From: Flavobacteriales bacterium
GTDB taxonomy: Bacteria > Bacteroidota > Bacteroidia > Flavobacteriales > Flavobacteriaceae
Reading direction: 5' to 3'
Assembly (NCBI GenBank): GCA_027003085.1
Contig: JALWYR010000037.1
Location: 271 to 26,405, forward strand
DNA length: 26,135 nucleotides
The translations under genes were made by a program, and so were the position numbers. Position 1 is the stretch's first letter. Each line of letters starts with the position of its first letter. This document shows, piece by piece, positions 16,242 to 24,534 of this stretch. The notes under the pieces are model-generated. The model was given only the letters and a program-made list of their open reading frames with translations. It was not told where the DNA came from and made no database searches.

Positions 16242-17369
16242 TTAGCGGTTTCTCGGCACATTCAACCACTCACGCCAACGGGGATGAGCGGGCCGTTCAA
16301 GACCGTCCTCATCGAACATGCCGTTATCGCGCCAAACCAAAAACCATTCGGGATAATGGGCCAAACGATTCAACAAGCGGTCGTAATCGCGCCAAACGAA
16401 CCAATTGACAAAACGGGCGTTCAAATCGCCCGCTTTGCGGAGCAATTTATCCACATAAGCTTTTTGCCATCCGGCCGTGCCGTGGATGTTTACGCCATAG
16501 GACGGCATCACCAAATCCCGGGCAATATAGCCCGTTTCCGATATGGCAAAGGGCTTGGACGGAGCCAATTGCTGCATTTCGCTGAGCCATCCGGCGGGGA
16601 TGGCATCGGGATCGGAACCGGCTTGGGGTTGATTGTATTGCCAAAAAGGATAAGTGCTCACGGCCATATAATCCGAATAATTCATCAACCGCCGGGTAAC
16701 CTCGAACAATTCCCGCTTGGTTTTGTTGTAGGATTGGTCTTGAAAGCTCATCATCACAGGCAGGCCGGGATAATCATGCTTTATGCGCCGGTAAACGGTG
16801 TCGGCCAGGACAAGGAAATGATCCATGTGCGCCGTATGTAGCCGCAGTCCGCCGTTTACTTCGATGCCAAAGGCAAAAAAATCGGGCCGGATGGCATCGA
16901 TAAGCCGTTCGCAATATTTGATGTAGGCCGCAATTACATCGGGATGGTCGAAATCGTAGGTGTTCCAAGGAGCCGGAAGGGGTTGCCGAGTTCCGTTGGC
17001 ATTCCAATAATGCGCCAGCGTTTCGCGGTCGGTATGGTTGGGCGTGCAAGTGAGCAAAACGGGGCGGTCGTAGGGAACATATTGCCGGACACGGTCGATG
17101 TCGTTCTGCACGTTAGCCGGAAAAGGCAGGTCGTTGAGCGCTTCGTTCCAGGGCACGCCCGTATCGAAATGCGCCACCACAAAATCACCGTCGCGCAAAA
17201 TGCCGGCGTAGGTTTCGTCCACCGCCTGCTGCGAAATATCGTAGGGGAAAGGCGTAAAGCCCATATAAAAACTCCGCTCGGCAGGCAAAGGATCTCCGGC
17301 AGGATGCCGCCATTTGCAAGCGCCGAGAAACAAAAGCAGGAAAACCAAACCGGAAACAAAGTTTTTCAT
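16242..17369 (-). CDS. Glycoside hydrolase-like (beta/alpha)8 lipoprotein
   Basis: This is a predicted lipoprotein (375 residues). The signal peptide MKNFVSGLVFLLLFLGAC ends in a lipobox with C18. The rest reads as a clan GH-A-like TIM barrel. Candidate catalytic acids are E170 in FFAFGIEVNGG (end of strand 4, acid/base position) and E278 in PFAISETGY (strand 7, nucleophile position). Aromatic strand ends such as STYPFWQY and FVNWFVWRDYD line the putative cleft. It resembles uncharacterised Bacteroidota proteins related to arabinogalactanase/GH53-like barrels, but I cannot assign a GH family or substrate. It faces away from the S41 peptidase gene and may form an operon with the downstream transporter. 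Confidence 0.75.
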   Translation of the reverse strand: MKNFVSGLVFLLLFLGACKWRHPAGDPLPAERSFYMGFTPFPYDISQQAVDETYAGILRDGDFVVAHFDTGVPWNEALNDLPFPANVQNDIDRVRQYVPYDRPVLLTCTPNHTDRETLAHYWNANGTRQPLPAPWNTYDFDHPDVIAAYIKYCERLIDAIRPDFFAFGIEVNGGLRLHTAHMDHFLVLADTVYRRIKHDYPGLPVMMSFQDQSYNKTKRELFEVTRRLMNYSDYMAVSTYPFWQYNQPQAGSDPDAIPAGWLSEMQQLAPSKPFAISETGYIARDLVMPSYGVNIHGTAGWQKAYVDKLLRKAGDLNARFVNWFVWRDYDRLLNRLAHYPEWFLVWRDNGMFDEDGLERPAHPRWREWLNVPRNR

Positions 17370-17382
17370 AATGATAAAGCTA

Positions 17383-17390
17383 CAAATTTA
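17383..17390 (-). promoter_or_regulatory. Candidate -7 box for the glycosidase-like lipoprotein gene
   Basis: The minus strand reads TAAATTTG, a full TAnnTTTG match, 14 bases before the ATG at 17369. No -33 element at the right distance is evident. Confidence 0.3.
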
Positions 17391-17533
17391 TTTTATATGA
17401 ACATTTAGCCGGTGGTTTTCAATGTTTTTTTGGGATGGAAATTTTTGATGTGCCAAATTTTAGGATAAAAAATGTAATGCTTGGGCTGTAACAAAAAGCT
17501 TAACATAACATCTTTAAGTAAAAAAGTAAGGAA

Positions 17534-18976
17534 ATGAAAAAATTCGTTTTGTTTTTTGTTATGGCACTCCTTTTCATGTCCGGCTATGGGCAAAATTGCG
17601 ACTGTTTATCGAACCTTAAATGGTTGATCAAAACCTTTGAGCAAAATGATGCAGGGTTTGGCTACGTATTGGAAAAGAAGGGCGAAACTGCCTATTTGAC
17701 ACATAACAAGGATTTTATCGAACGTGCCAAGCACGTGAAAGACAAGAAAGAATGCCTGAAATTGCTCAACGATTGGACCGAGTTTTTCAGAAAAAACCAT
17801 CTTCAAGTTGTTCTTAATGAGCAAGGACCGAATGAGGATTTTTTCAAAAATACGCCGACGGTGGATTTAGACATCGATCAATTTGTAAAAACGATGGATG
17901 CCAATCAGAATCAGCGTGGATTTGAGGGCATATGGTATTCCGCACCTTATACTATTGGAATTATCAAGGATAATAATAGTTCAACAAACAGGGAATATGT
18001 GGGATTTATTGTTAAATCGGAGAATCCGAATTGGTTACCCAAACAAATTAAATTGGAGATTTATAAAAATACTCATGGGGGTTATACCATGAAATATTAT
18101 ATGGGAAATCACTATCCGCTTGAATTCAAGAATTTACAATTGATTGAACAGAATTATTTGATGGGCGGGTTTATTGTTTTGAAGAGGTTAAATTCGATGT
18201 CAAAACCCAGCAAAGACACTGCCTTGTTTATTGAATCCATATCGGCCCGAAAGCCATTTGTAAAAAAAGTATCAGATAGTACGGTATTGTTACGGATTCC
18301 ATCGTTCAGGTTGAGTGCCAAACAAGCCATTGACAGCGTTTTGGAACAAAATAAGGAACTTATTCTGGGCACACCTTACTTGATTATAGATTTGCGAAAC
18401 AATGGAGGAGGTTCTGACCAAAGCTACGCCAATATTATTCCGTATCTATATACCAATCCCATACGTATTGTAGGGCTTGAATTTCTTTCTACGAAGTTGA
18501 ATAATCAACGAATGGAGAAATTTATCAACAATCCCCAATTTAGTGAAGAAGAAAGAGAATGGGCAAAAAAGTCTTTGGAAAAATTAAATCGGCATTTAGG
18601 GGAATTTGTCAATTTGGAAGAAAATATTGTTAGCATCGAGGAATTAGATACCATTTACCCTTATCCAAAACAGGTTGGTATTTTAATAAACGAATATTGT
18701 GGAAGCACGACAGAACAATTCCTTTTGGCAGCCAAGCAAAGCAAAAAAGTTAAGTTGTTTGGAAAGCCAACGATGGGTGCTTTGGATATTTCCAACTTAA
18801 ATGCGGTGGATTCGCCATGCCGAGAATACAGATTGTGGTATGGATTGACCAGGAGTTACCGGATTCCGGAAATGGCCATTGACGGTATAGGTATTCAGCC
18901 GGATTTTTATTTTGACAAGACCATTAAGCCTCAGGAATGGATACCGAAAGCCGGGGAGATTTTAAATTACAGATAG
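17534..18976 (+). CDS. Secreted S41-family (tail-specific/IRBP-like) serine peptidase
   Basis: This exported protein of 480 residues has a signal peptide (about 1-19, ending GYGQ). The C-terminal half is an S41 catalytic domain: PYLIIDLRNNGGGSD (281-295) is the substrate-backbone and oxyanion loop, and EYCGSTTEQFLLAAKQ (388-402) carries the candidate nucleophile S391. No PDZ domain is evident between the N-terminal domain and the catalytic domain, so it is closer to the tricorn/IRBP-like S41B group than to CtpA. The N-terminal domain (20-230) is not recognised. A good ribosome-binding AAGGA sits four bases before the ATG. The gene looks more AT-rich than its neighbours, possibly recently acquired. 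Full catalytic competence is not certain. Confidence 0.85.
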   Translation: MKKFVLFFVMALLFMSGYGQNCDCLSNLKWLIKTFEQNDAGFGYVLEKKGETAYLTHNKDFIERAKHVKDKKECLKLLNDWTEFFRKNHLQVVLNEQGPNEDFFKNTPTVDLDIDQFVKTMDANQNQRGFEGIWYSAPYTIGIIKDNNSSTNREYVGFIVKSENPNWLPKQIKLEIYKNTHGGYTMKYYMGNHYPLEFKNLQLIEQNYLMGGFIVLKRLNSMSKPSKDTALFIESISARKPFVKKVSDSTVLLRIPSFRLSAKQAIDSVLEQNKELILGTPYLIIDLRNNGGGSDQSYANIIPYLYTNPIRIVGLEFLSTKLNNQRMEKFINNPQFSEEEREWAKKSLEKLNRHLGEFVNLEENIVSIEELDTIYPYPKQVGILINEYCGSTTEQFLLAAKQSKKVKLFGKPTMGALDISNLNAVDSPCREYRLWYGLTRSYRIPEMAIDGIGIQPDFYFDKTIKPQEWIPKAGEILNYR

Positions 18977-19190
18977 AAAAATTTGGCATGAATTCACATG
19001 AGCTTGGAAAGATGGGATTGAAAAGCAGGCATAAACTATACCCCGGCCTTTGGGTTTAGTCAGATAAAAGATGCGCCAGCAGACGCAGCGGTATCCTTGC
19101 ACAGCAGCCGGCGAAAGTTTTTGTGCCGTCGGCAGGGGTTTCGCCGCTCCGACAAGAATAGTATGATATTTTTCAAAATACATTTTTCAT
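18977..19190. other. Intergenic region after the S41 peptidase gene
   Basis: A GC-rich stretch (about 19030-19150) contains a perfect inverted repeat GGCGAAA (19110-19116) with TTTCGCC (19139-19145). The minus strand has a 73-codon open frame (18962-19183) but no supporting family, promoter or start context. It may be a decayed or repeated intergenic element. Confidence 0.3.
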
Positions 19191-19295
19191 TATATTTGTT
19201 TAGGCATCATTGATGCAGTAGGAAGACAAGATTCCTAAGCGAATTTTGCCTATCCTGTGTAGTGGGAGTTCGGCTCCCACTACTTTGTTTACTCA
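19191..19295 (+). ncRNA. Candidate small RNA with own -7 box and intrinsic terminator
   Basis: TATATTTG (19191-19198) is a full match to the -7 consensus. It is followed by about 80 bases without a useful ORF and then a strong terminator. The would-be transcript contains a perfect six-base-pair hairpin TAGGAA / TTCCTA (19219-19224 and 19232-19237, seven-base loop). A closing pairing TAGGCA (19201-19206) with TGCCTA (19247-19252) encloses it. The terminator at 19259-19283 follows directly. The combination of box, nested pairing and terminator within about 105 bases suggests an independent small RNA. It matches no RNA family I recognise, and no clear -33 element is present. Confidence 0.45.
19259..19295 (+). 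terminator. Strong intrinsic terminator
   Basis: A perfect ten-base-pair stem GTAGTGGGAG / CTCCCACTAC (19259-19268 and 19274-19283) with loop TTCGG is followed by a T-rich tract. It ends the candidate small RNA. It is about 280 bases past the S41 peptidase stop and could also catch read-through. Confidence 0.85.
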
Positions 19296-19716
19296 CTTTT
19301 TTCTTTTTTATTTAACCGTGCTCAGCCAAACTTATTTTTTATTCATAATTACCCAAAACTAATATGCTTAGCGAAGAACAAACATTCTTTTAGGAAAATC
19401 AGGATAAAAAAGGGCACAAATAATTACGTGATAAATAGAAATATCAAAACTGACCGGAAGAAAGCCCGAGTAAGACCGAAAGGCAAACAGGACATAAAGA
19501 TAAATACGGCCCGGCCCCAATCTACACCGCACGGAAAAAACCCCCGGTTCCATGGAAAAACGGTATTTTTGCAGCTCAACGCATGTACGATAACGACTAA
19601 CAAAATTCGAATCAATATTATTGACCTGTAATTATTACGAAATCCTGTATATTTCACCGATATTCCGGTAAACAATTTTATTTTGTTTCTTTCGTTATTA
19701 AACCAAATGACAATCC
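19296..19716. other. Upstream region of the outer-membrane protein gene
   Basis: No gene is seen. TATTTTTG at 19564-19571 is a full -7 match and would give a leader of roughly 140 bases before the ATG at 19717. The leader includes only a five-codon reading frame. The rest is AT-rich with no clear repeat or structure. Confidence 0.35.
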
Positions 19717-20940
19717 ATGAAAAATATTTTATTTGTCTTGCTACTATTATTACCCCTGGGAATATCCCATGCACAAGTTACGAACCGTAAAATCAAAATT
19801 TTTTATGATTGTCAAACCGTTTATTGTGAAACAACTTATTTGAAACAAAATTTGGAAGCCGTGGAATTTGTGCGCGATCGCAACTTTGCCGATGTGCACA
19901 TTATCATATTATCGGAACGAAATGGTAGTGGCGGAAAAGTTTTTCATATACATTTTATTGGCCAAAAGAACTACAAGGATATCCAACAAAAATATGATTT
20001 TTCGATAGGTGCCGATATAACCCGCGAACAAATAAGACAAAAATTATTGAAATACATTAAACTGGGTTTAATTCCATATTGGTATCGAAATGGTTTGGCC
20101 GATAAGATATCAATCCGGTTGAACCTTGAACAGGAAAACAAAACAACAACCGATAAATGGCACCATTGGGTTTTCAAAATCGGTGGAAACGCGTGGTTAT
20201 ATGGCGACAGTAATACCGGAATGCAAAATCTCAGCGGTTATTCCAGTGCCTCCAAGGTGGACGAAAAAAATAAATTTGCATTCGGCATTCAATACAATTC
20301 CCGGCATAGACGTTACACATATAACGAAAGGATAATCAAATCGGTCAGCGAATCTTTCAATATCAACACCTACCGCATTTGGGGAATTGACCAACATTGG
20401 TCCTATGGCATTTTCGGCCGATTCAGGCATTCAAAATACCGGAATTATGCACAATCTTACAATGCCTCCGTCGGATTGGAATATAGTTTTTTCCCCTACA
20501 AAGAGTCGGCCAGTAGAAGTTTGGTATTAACCTCAAAGATTGGTGGGTTTTATAATCACTATTTCGAAAAAACCGTTTATAATAAGACCGAAGAAACCCT
20601 TTGGAATGCCGAAGTGGAATTAAGTGGTAATTTGGTAAAAAAATGGGGAAGCATCGATGCCAGCATTGATTATACAACATACTTACATAATTTTAAATTG
20701 AATTCCGTTGGTTTTAATCTGGGCACCCGTTTAAGAATTGCCAAAGGACTTTCTTTCAACACCAGTGCCGGTTACAGTATTCAACACGACCAAATAAACA
20801 TTGCCGCCGGAAATCTCAGTCTGGAAGAAACGCTTCTGATGCAAAAAGAATTACAATCGGGATACGAATATTTTATGAGTGTAGGATTAAGCTATTCATT
20901 CGGTTCCATCTACAATAGTATCGTCAATCCGCGTTTCTAA
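19717..20940 (+). CDS. Uncharacterised outer-membrane beta-barrel protein
   Basis: This exported protein of 407 residues has a signal peptide (1-19, cleaved after SHA). A mature N-terminal domain (about 20-125) contains DCQTVYCETTYLKQNLEAVE, two close cysteines, and VRDRNFADVHIIILSERNGSGG. The combination of VRDR, ADVHI and GSGG is seen in a widespread unnamed family in which a small periplasmic-type alpha/beta domain precedes a barrel. From about 150 to the end, alternating polar/aromatic strands (for example FGIQYNSRHRRYTY, YGIFGRFRHSKYRNY, LGTRLRIAKGLSFNTSAGYS) indicate a 10-12 stranded barrel, and the last residue is Phe, the usual barrel-insertion signal. Function is unknown. It stands alone between the small-RNA candidate and a convergent mazG-like gene. 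Confidence 0.75.
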   Translation: MKNILFVLLLLLPLGISHAQVTNRKIKIFYDCQTVYCETTYLKQNLEAVEFVRDRNFADVHIIILSERNGSGGKVFHIHFIGQKNYKDIQQKYDFSIGADITREQIRQKLLKYIKLGLIPYWYRNGLADKISIRLNLEQENKTTTDKWHHWVFKIGGNAWLYGDSNTGMQNLSGYSSASKVDEKNKFAFGIQYNSRHRRYTYNERIIKSVSESFNINTYRIWGIDQHWSYGIFGRFRHSKYRNYAQSYNASVGLEYSFFPYKESASRSLVLTSKIGGFYNHYFEKTVYNKTEETLWNAEVELSGNLVKKWGSIDASIDYTTYLHNFKLNSVGFNLGTRLRIAKGLSFNTSAGYSIQHDQINIAAGNLSLEETLLMQKELQSGYEYFMSVGLSYSFGSIYNSIVNPRF

Positions 20941-20962
20941 TGGATTTTTGTTAATCTTATTC

Positions 20963-21011
20963 CTTGCCAATATTTACCGGCAAGTAGCACTCAATTCCGG
21001 CCCGGCCGGAA
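20963..21011. terminator. Two hairpins between convergent genes
   Basis: CTTGCC (20963-20968) pairs with GGCAAG (20979-20984). A stronger perfect seven-base-pair stem TTCCGGC (20995-21001) pairs with GCCGGAA (21005-21011) across a three-base loop. They lie between the barrel-protein stop and the mazG-like stop and may terminate both, but no good T-tract follows on either strand. Confidence 0.35.
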
Positions 21012-21016
21012 AAGAT

Positions 21017-21331
21017 TCATAACTCGCTTTCCGAACCCGGCGAACCCTTTTTTAATCTCTTTCCGTATTTGTCCAAAGCTAAATTCAGCGCTTCTTCCAA
21101 ATCGATTTCAAATGTATTGGCTATGCTTATGACCGAATACAACAAATCGCCGAGTTCGTGTTTCAGTTCATCGCAGTATTCCAAAGGTTTCCGTCCGTAA
21201 TCACTCATTTTGAGCACCTCCTTGGCCACTTCACCCAACTCGGACAAGGCATCCAAAACCCGATGTTCCACGGGCGATTGCAAACCGTATTTCTGACAAA
21301 AATCTTTCACTTTTTCTTGTAAGGATTTCAT
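21017..21331 (-). CDS. MazG-like nucleotide pyrophosphohydrolase
   Basis: This is a small all-alpha NTP pyrophosphohydrolase of 104 residues, the single-domain MazG-like/dCTPase size, expected to hydrolyse (d)NTPs to monophosphates as housecleaning. The metal-binding signature is visible: E31-L-G-E34 (ExxE) and, after 24 residues, E59-L-G-D62 (ExxD), in the contexts ALSELGEVAKE and HELGDLLYSVI. It begins 20 bases after the stop of the glycosyltransferase gene and is probably co-transcribed with it, though no functional link is obvious. Confidence 0.88.
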   Translation of the reverse strand: MKSLQEKVKDFCQKYGLQSPVEHRVLDALSELGEVAKEVLKMSDYGRKPLEYCDELKHELGDLLYSVISIANTFEIDLEEALNLALDKYGKRLKKGSPGSESEL

Positions 21332-21351
21332 ATACAGCTTTTTAAAAATAC

Positions 21352-22470
21352 TTATTTATTCGCCAATTCCCGGTATAGTTCCATCCATTGACCGGCCAAA
21401 ACCTCGTCGTCAAAGCGGCGCACATATTCGCGTCCTTTACGGGAATAATCCGAAATATCGGTTTCCATGGCCAAGCGGATTTTCCGGCCTAATTCACCGG
21501 GATTTTGCACGTCGTCCACATAAATGCCGCCCGGACCGGCCGCCTCGGGAAACACGCCGCGGGCATTGGTAATCACGGGCGTGCCCGCATACAAACTTTC
21601 GATAATGGGAATACCGAATCCCTCGAACATGCTGGGATAGATGCTAACGCGCGCCAAACGATAAAGCGCCGCCAATTCCTTCAAATCCAGGCCGTGAAGA
21701 AAAAAAATCCGGTTTTCCATGCCTTGGTCGTGCACATATTTCACGGCCTTGCGCCCGTAGTCCGTCAGCCGGCCCACCACCACCAGGGCATAGGGCAAAT
21801 CACGCAAGGCCCGTAACACATTCATCAGGTTTTTGCGCGGCTCCACGGTGCCCACTTGAAGCAAAAAAGTTTCGGGCAAACCGTATTTACTGCGCACCTG
21901 TTGCAAAAAATCGCCGGATAATTGCTCTTTGAAAACCGGATGGCATCCCTGGTAAATCACACGGATTTTTTCCCCGGCCACACCGCCGAATTTCATAATA
22001 TCACGCTTGGTTTGCCGGCTGATGGCCACCACGGTGTCCGCTTCGCGGACGGCCCGCAGGAATTTTTGGCGGTAAATCCACCGGTCGATGGGTTTGTAGA
22101 GTTCTGGGAAACGCAGAAAAATCAGGTCGTGGATGGTAACCACCGAAGCAATACCCGTCCGGCTAATGCCCGCCGGAAGTTCGGCACTAAGCCCGTGGAA
22201 AACACGGATACCGTCGCGCTTCAAATCCTTCAAAATGCCACGCGAACGCCAAAGGGCGGGAAAACGGCGCATCAAAAATCCCGTAGGCCGGCGCTCGGTC
22301 ATGGCCGGAGTGAGTTGCAAGCGATGCACACGTGCCGGTTTGGGGTTGTAAAGGAAATACCGGTTTTGGGGATAATATTCGGCCAGGATACGCACCAAAT
22401 CTCGGCCATAGTTACCCAAGCCGGTGCTGTTGTGGAAAATTCGTTTGGCATCGAAGCCCAAGCGGAGCAT
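21352..22470 (-). CDS. GT4-family glycosyltransferase
   Basis: This cytosolic or membrane-associated retaining glycosyltransferase has a GT-B fold and about 372 residues from the ATG at 22470 (MLRLGFDAKRIFHN). A further ATG at 22506 opens the same frame, but the 22470 start gives the canonical N-terminus with the acceptor-loop STGLGNYGRDL. The donor-binding half begins near VGTVEPRKNL and contains VSIYPSMFEGFGIPIIESLYAG, with the E-x7-E motif that contacts the nucleotide sugar. VVTIHDLIFLRFPE and VVAISRQTKRDI are also typical of mannosyl- or other GT4 enzymes. It lies head-to-head with nhaC and upstream of the mazG-like gene. No other polysaccharide genes are nearby, so the product is unknown. 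Confidence 0.92.
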   Translation of the reverse strand: MLRLGFDAKRIFHNSTGLGNYGRDLVRILAEYYPQNRYFLYNPKPARVHRLQLTPAMTERRPTGFLMRRFPALWRSRGILKDLKRDGIRVFHGLSAELPAGISRTGIASVVTIHDLIFLRFPELYKPIDRWIYRQKFLRAVREADTVVAISRQTKRDIMKFGGVAGEKIRVIYQGCHPVFKEQLSGDFLQQVRSKYGLPETFLLQVGTVEPRKNLMNVLRALRDLPYALVVVGRLTDYGRKAVKYVHDQGMENRIFFLHGLDLKELAALYRLARVSIYPSMFEGFGIPIIESLYAGTPVITNARGVFPEAAGPGGIYVDDVQNPGELGRKIRLAMETDISDYSRKGREYVRRFDDEVLAGQWMELYRELANK

Positions 22471-22479
22471 ATTTTTTGT

Positions 22480-22487
22480 TACTTTTG
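22480..22487 (+). promoter_or_regulatory. Candidate -7 box for nhaC
   Basis: TACTTTTG fits TAnnTTTG and lies 40 bases before the nhaC ATG. No -33 element is evident at the expected distance. Confidence 0.35.
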
Positions 22488-22527
22488 GTAAAAATACGGC
22501 AAACATCCGAAACCGATAAGCAGCACT

Positions 22528-23970
22528 ATGGAAAAACCGCAGTCCCGGACGCCCGTCAATTTGTTACAAGCGCTTGTTCCTTTGGCGCTATTGATCGTTT
22601 TGCTCTATATCAATAGTCGTGTTTTTGGCGACGGTGCCACATCGGGGCCCAATCAGTTCGCCTTGATTTTGGCCGGGCTAATGGCCGGATGGTTAGGTTA
22701 TCGCAAAGGCATTTCCTACGACAGTATGTTGGAACACGTGTCGCAAAACATTGCACAAACCTCGGGAGCCATCATGATTTTGTTGTTTGTGGGCGCCTTG
22801 TCGGGCATTTGGCTACTGAGCGGTATTATTCCCACCATGATTTACTATGGCTTGCAATTGCTCAATCCACAGGTTTTTTTGGCCACGGCCTTGGTGATTG
22901 CCGCGGTGGTTTCGATTACCACGGGCAGTTCGTGGAACACTACGGCCACCGTGGGCATCGCATTGATGAGCATCGGTAAAGCCATGGGCTACGATGCGGC
23001 TATGATTGCGGGCGCAGTGATTTCGGGGGCCTATTTCGGCGATAAAATGTCGCCCCTTTCGGACACCACCAATTTGGCTGCCGCGGTGGCGGGCACCGAT
23101 TTGTTTACGCATGTGCGTTATATGCTCTACACCACCGTGCCTTCGATAACGCTTGCGTTCCTTATCTTCCTTTTCCTTGGATGGCATCATGCGGAACCGT
23201 CCGCCGGCCATTATGCGGCTCTTTTGGAAGCCATACGGAGCTCGTTCAATGTGTCGCCCTGGTTGTTTGCGGTGCCTTTGGTGGTGATTGTGTTGATTGT
23301 GCTCAAAACACGGCCGTTGGTGGCCCTGTTTGCGGGCATTGTGTTGGGCGCGGTGGCGGCTTTGATTTTCCAGCGGGATTTGCTTACGCATTTGGCCGGA
23401 ACCGCTCATTTAAATTTGCACGACGGCTACCGGCTTATTACCCAATCCATTGTGGGCGAAACCAGCATTCCCACCGACGAGCCCTTGCTCAAAGACTTGT
23501 TTTCGGGCGATGGAATGACGGGTATGCTTTCGACCATTTGGCTGATTATCAGCGCCATGTTTTTCGGTGGCGTGATGGAAGCCGTGGGCGCACTAAAACG
23601 TATCAGCTTGTTCCTGCTGCAAACGCTCAAAGGTATTTTCGGTTTGTTTGCCGCCACGGATTTGACGTGTATTTTGTTCAACGCCACGGCATCGGATCAG
23701 TATTTGGCCATTGTGGTGCCCGGAAAGATGTATAAACAGGCCTTCGACGATGCCGGCCTGGCACCCGAAAACCTCAGCCGGACGCTGGAAGATTCGGGCA
23801 CGGTGACGTCGGTGCTTATTCCGTGGAACACGGGCGGCGCCTACAATTCCAAAATGCTGGGTGTGCCCACGCAAGATTATTGGATGTTTGCTTTCTTTAA
23901 TCTTATCAGTCCGGTGATGACCTTGATTTTTGCCTATTTCCGCATAAAAATCAGGTTTAAGAAAAGGTGA
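22528..23970 (+). CDS. nhaC: NhaC-family Na+/H+ antiporter
   Basis: This inner-membrane sodium/proton antiporter has 480 residues and about 12 transmembrane segments. The family signature is clear: SITTGSSWNTTATVGIALMSIG (about residues 130-151) followed by GAYFGDKMSPLSDTTNLAAAVAGTDLF (about 168-194). A second repeat-like motif, ATASDQYLAIVVPGKMYKQAF and SRTLEDSGTVTSVLIPWNTGGAYNS, is near 388-435. The C-terminus LIFAYFRIKIRFKKR is encoded by a 37-base stretch (23923-23959) that recurs exactly at 25852-25888. The last three codons before the stop differ between the two copies. The gene therefore appears complete, but its final codons may derive from an inserted element. Confidence 0.94.
   Translation: MEKPQSRTPVNLLQALVPLALLIVLLYINSRVFGDGATSGPNQFALILAGLMAGWLGYRKGISYDSMLEHVSQNIAQTSGAIMILLFVGALSGIWLLSGIIPTMIYYGLQLLNPQVFLATALVIAAVVSITTGSSWNTTATVGIALMSIGKAMGYDAAMIAGAVISGAYFGDKMSPLSDTTNLAAAVAGTDLFTHVRYMLYTTVPSITLAFLIFLFLGWHHAEPSAGHYAALLEAIRSSFNVSPWLFAVPLVVIVLIVLKTRPLVALFAGIVLGAVAALIFQRDLLTHLAGTAHLNLHDGYRLITQSIVGETSIPTDEPLLKDLFSGDGMTGMLSTIWLIISAMFFGGVMEAVGALKRISLFLLQTLKGIFGLFAATDLTCILFNATASDQYLAIVVPGKMYKQAFDDAGLAPENLSRTLEDSGTVTSVLIPWNTGGAYNSKMLGVPTQDYWMFAFFNLISPVMTLIFAYFRIKIRFKKR
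23923..23959 (+). repeat. 37-base direct repeat, left copy (att-like, inside nhaC 3' end)
   Basis: These 37 bases are identical to 25852-25888 in the same orientation. The match ends sharply on both sides (C versus T on the left, A versus G on the right). This copy encodes the last part of NhaC from LIFAYF to RF. The two copies bracket the ATPase and nuclease-like genes, giving a unit of 1,929 bases from the start of one repeat to the start of the other. Confidence 0.95.
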
Positions 23971-24013
23971 ACATTTCAAGAATCCGCATTATTTTAGTTG
24001 GAGGCAAAAAACT

Positions 24014-24520
24014 TCATTCAATTATAATCCGGGTGTTGATGACAAAAATAAAACCGGTTTGTCCTTTAAACTCTTCTTTTTCGGAATGTTCAATACTTCG
24101 GACGAATCCCGGTATACGCACAAAGGAAAGGTAAGCTTTTCGTTTGGGAAATAAGTTATTCAATTCGGGATGGGTTTTGCGAAGCAATGCAATGGTTTGG
24201 GTGAGTTGTTCTTTGGCTTCTCTTTTTGCAGCGGCGAACCTTTTTCTTTTCCGGTCTTTTATTTCTACCAAAAAGAGGAAATTTTCGCCCGTTAGCATTC
24301 CATCACATCTTCTGGGGTTGTTACCGGTAATCAAACAGTGGTCGATGGGTGTAAAAACAACCTTTTCCCTGTTAGGGTTTTCCACTTCGGTAATTTTTTC
24401 ATCGATTCTTTCGGTCGTTGTATATGCCGGGGGTTGATTCCGGTCATCGACAATAAAAAATTTGGTATTGCTTTGTGGCGCCTCGGCACAATGGTTTTGA
24501 AAAAAATCAAGGACAGTCAT
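24014..24520 (-). CDS. PD-(D/E)XK nuclease-like partner of an AAA ATPase (hypothetical)
   Basis: This soluble protein of 168 residues belongs to no family I can name with certainty. Residues 64-90 read as the core of a restriction-endonuclease-like fold: CDGMLTGENFLFLVEIKDRK gives D73, twelve residues, then E86-I-K88 at the end of a hydrophobic strand, i.e. the D-x(n)-ExK pattern. It is followed by a helix with AKEQLTQTIALL. Further strands (KAYLSFVRIP, GFIFVINTRI) complete an alpha/beta protein. It starts 14 bases after the stop of the ATPase gene, so the two form an operon. The nuclease assignment is an inference from this motif alone. An alternative is a specificity or inhibitor subunit. 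Confidence 0.75.
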   Translation of the reverse strand: MTVLDFFQNHCAEAPQSNTKFFIVDDRNQPPAYTTTERIDEKITEVENPNREKVVFTPIDHCLITGNNPRRCDGMLTGENFLFLVEIKDRKRKRFAAAKREAKEQLTQTIALLRKTHPELNNLFPKRKAYLSFVRIPGFVRSIEHSEKEEFKGQTGFIFVINTRIIIE

Positions 24521-24534
24521 TGGAATCCGCTAAT

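Noticed and set aside
18962..19183. Minus-strand 73-codon frame after the S41 peptidase gene
   Set aside because: It overlaps the 3' end of the peptidase gene, has no recognisable domain and no promoter, and its composition reads like structured intergenic DNA rather than protein.
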